From Humidesulfovibrio sp. (lineage in GTDB: Bacteria; Desulfobacterota; Desulfovibrionia; Desulfovibrionales; Desulfovibrionaceae): a stretch of DNA of 64,000 bases. The notes beneath the pieces were generated by a model. That model ran no database searches. It was not told the DNA's origin and saw nothing but the letters and a program-made list of their open reading frames with translations. A program made the translations under genes and the position numbers. The stretch covers positions 1 to 64,000 of the forward strand of contig NZ_JAVHLD010000009.1 in NCBI RefSeq assembly GCF_031082295.1. Direction: 5' to 3'. Below are positions 62,455 through 64,000 of the stretch, piece after piece (position 1 is the first letter of the stretch; the number at the start of each line of letters is the position of its first letter).

Positions 62455-63483
62455 ATGGCCGCCATAACACAGCTCCTGCAACGCATCCCCGCCAAGGTCC
62501 GTCTGGGCGTGCTGGCGCTCGCCCTCGCGGGCGCGGCCTTCTACGGGGTTCGCCACTTCGTCCAGGCCGGAACGGCAACCTTCCAGGGCTACGTGGAGGC
62601 GGAATACGTCCATGTGGCCTCGCCCGTGGCCGGTGCGCTGGCGGAATTGCGCGTCAGCCGGGGCCAGGAGGTGGCGGCCGGTGCGCCGCTCTTCGTGCTG
62701 GAACAGGACTACGAGCGCGCCGCCCTGGCCGTGGCCACCTCAGCCCTCAAGCAGGCCGCCGACAGGCTGGCCAATGTGCAAAAGGGCCAGCGCCCCACCG
62801 AACTGACCGCCCTCAGCGCGCGGCTGGGCCAGGCCAGCACCGCACTGCGCCTGGCCGAGACCGAGTTCAAGCGCCGCCAGAAGCTCTATGCCGAGCGCAC
62901 CATCTCCGCCGAGGAGATGGACCGCGCCCGCGCTGACTACGACCTCAAGGCCCAGCAGGTGCGCGAGATGTCGGCCAACCTGTCCACGGCCAAGCTTGGC
63001 GGGCGCACGGACGAGATCTCCGCCGCCCAGGCCGAGGTGGAAGCGGCCAAGGGCCGCGTGGAGCAGGCGGCCTGGACACTTGCGCAAAAGTCCCAGGCCG
63101 CGCCCGCCGCCGCCCTGGTCTTCGACACGCTGTACACCCAGGGCGAATGGGTTCCCGCAGGCAAGGCCGTTGCCGTGCTTCTGCCCCCGCAGAACATCAA
63201 GGTGCGCTTTTTCGTGCCCGAGGAAAAAGTCGGCGCCCTCAGCGTGGGCCAGGAGGCCCAGGTGCGCTTCGACGGCGGCCCCGCTGGCGCGGCGGGCACC
63301 GTGCCCGTGCGCGTGAGCTACATCTCGGCCCAGGCCGAGTACACCCCGCCCATCCTCTACTCCAGCGACAACCGGGCCAAGCTGGTGTTCCTGGTGGAGG
63401 CCCGGCCAGCACCGGAACAGGCGCCGCTGCTGCACCCCGGCCAGCCTGTCGACGTTCGCCTGACCTTCGGCTCCGCGAAGTAG
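62455..63483 (+). CDS. HlyD/YbhG-type efflux adaptor
   Basis: The 342-aa membrane-fusion protein has an N-terminal anchor helix (about 16-32, LGVLALALAGAAFYG), a biotinyl-like barrel-sandwich domain (HVASPVAGALAELRVSRGQEV at about 52-72), a long helical hairpin (about 80-210, ALKQAADRLANVQKGQRPTE) and a beta-barrel C-terminus. It couples an ABC exporter to an outer-membrane channel, as YbhG does for YbhFSR. The ATPase gene follows 4 nt downstream. A palindromic operator lies just upstream. Confidence 0.9.
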   Translation: MAAITQLLQRIPAKVRLGVLALALAGAAFYGVRHFVQAGTATFQGYVEAEYVHVASPVAGALAELRVSRGQEVAAGAPLFVLEQDYERAALAVATSALKQAADRLANVQKGQRPTELTALSARLGQASTALRLAETEFKRRQKLYAERTISAEEMDRARADYDLKAQQVREMSANLSTAKLGGRTDEISAAQAEVEAAKGRVEQAAWTLAQKSQAAPAAALVFDTLYTQGEWVPAGKAVAVLLPPQNIKVRFFVPEEKVGALSVGQEAQVRFDGGPAGAAGTVPVRVSYISAQAEYTPPILYSSDNRAKLVFLVEARPAPEQAPLLHPGQPVDVRLTFGSAK

Positions 63484-63487
63484 CCGC

Positions 63488-64000
63488 ATGGACGCGGACA
63501 CGGACCATAGCCCCGGCGGCGGCAACGCCGAAAGCAACGGCATCCGCGACGCCAGCGCTCTCGGCGACGCCAGCGCCGGCGCCGAAACGGGCGCCCCGGG
63601 CAACGACAAGTCCAACGACGGCGGCAACGACAAGTCCAACGACGGCGACTACGTCATCGACGTCTCCGGGCTGACCAAGAGCTTCGGCGGCAAGGTCGTG
63701 GTCAACGGCCTGTCCATGCGCGTCAAGCGGGGCGAAATCTACGGCTTCCTCGGCCCCAACGGCTCCGGCAAGACAACCTTCATCCGCATGCTCTGCGGCC
63801 TGCTCAAGCCCGACTCCGGCTCCGGCACCTGCCTGGGCCTCGACGTGCTCACCCAGGCCGACGAGATCAAGCCCCACGTGGGCTACATGGCCCAGCGCTT
63901 CAGCCTCTACGAGGACCTGACCGTGCGCGAGAACCTGGACTTCACGGCGCGCATGTACGGCCTGCCCAACCGCGCCGAGGCCGTTGACGCCTGCCTCGCG
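63488..64000 (+). CDS. ABC exporter ATPase, truncated by the window edge
   Basis: The visible 171 residues run off the window. After a low-complexity, acidic N-terminal extension of about 53 residues, containing a tandem NDKSNDGG/NDKSNDGD repeat, the ABC domain begins (YVIDVSGLTKSFGGK) with Walker A GPNGSGKTT (about 89-97), a Q-loop (GYMAQRFSLYEDLTV) and ENLDF. This is the YbhF/CcmA-like subfamily that pairs with YbhG adaptors. Such an extension is unusual; a later start at the internal Met (about residue 73) is too far in to be likely. The signature and Walker B lie beyond the edge. Confidence 0.88.
   Translation, partial: MDADTDHSPGGGNAESNGIRDASALGDASAGAETGAPGNDKSNDGGNDKSNDGDYVIDVSGLTKSFGGKVVVNGLSMRVKRGEIYGFLGPNGSGKTTFIRMLCGLLKPDSGSGTCLGLDVLTQADEIKPHVGYMAQRFSLYEDLTVRENLDFTARMYGLPNRAEAVDACLA

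Overview
The window reads as chromosome from a high-GC, lactate-oxidising sulfate reducer of the Desulfovibrionaceae. Two diagnostic blocks support this. One is a complete set of qrcABCD genes (45437-50088) for the quinone reductase complex known from Desulfovibrio. The other is a long organic-acid-oxidation operon (minus strand, about 20180 down to 6320) like the one downstream of the sigma-54 activator in D. vulgaris. All family assignments come from reading motifs, gene order and lengths; no database search was run.

Layout. 98-6193 (minus): queF, a five-PAS hybrid histidine kinase with an NMT1-like periplasmic domain, and a GGDEF-PilZ protein. 6320-20130 (minus): FAD lactate/glycolate dehydrogenase, its Fe-S partner, Pta, AckA, lactate permease, LutC-like and fused LutB/LutA-like lactate dehydrogenase subunits, an FMN alpha-hydroxy-acid oxidase-like protein, a chemoreceptor and a Dabb protein. 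A clear -24/-12 promoter (20193-20207) lies upstream, with two 18-bp inverted-repeat sites near the end of the sigma-54 activator gene (20417-21931). 22116-28729: an RhlE-type helicase with a long leader, a low-GC orphan membrane protein, an HD hydrolase and a giant FAD/Fe-S D-lactate dehydrogenase. 28967-31298 (plus): a class V aminotransferase and SerA. 31432-32722: a second -24/-12 promoter with palindromes, driving a His-Met-repeat periplasmic protein and a ZraP-like protein. 32871-40259 (minus): small unknown genes, Hsp20, an L,D-transpeptidase, a VOC protein, CbiC, DeoC and a polar amino-acid ABC transporter. 40472-45066 (plus): an RND efflux pair. 45437-52277 (minus): Qrc complex, then ManC and RfbC. 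52465-59331: CvpA, MazG, ComFB-like, RlpA, an RRM protein, TypA/BipA, an Fe-S protein and small lipoproteins. 59544-64000 (plus): a LysR regulator, a cobalamin riboswitch controlling a 45-aa peptide and a radical SAM/SPASM enzyme, then an HlyD-type adaptor and the start of an ABC exporter ATPase.

How it works together. Lactate enters through the permease and is oxidised to pyruvate by one of several dehydrogenases. Acetyl-CoA is then converted to acetate and ATP by Pta and AckA. Periplasmic electrons reach menaquinone through Qrc. The chemoreceptor at the operon's end may couple swimming to this metabolism.

Most interesting locus: 60480-62408, a riboswitch-gated RiPP-like system. It has a sigma-70 promoter, a cobalamin aptamer, an intrinsic terminator as expression platform, a Lys-rich precursor with a single Cys, and a radical SAM maturase 2 nt downstream. 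It matches what I recall of the CbpA/CbpB families, whose product and function are, as far as I know, uncharacterised. Second is the sigma-54-promoted His-Met repeat/ZraP-like cassette. Third is a near-identical AAACA-N2-TGTTT operator in front of two unrelated exporters 22 kb apart.
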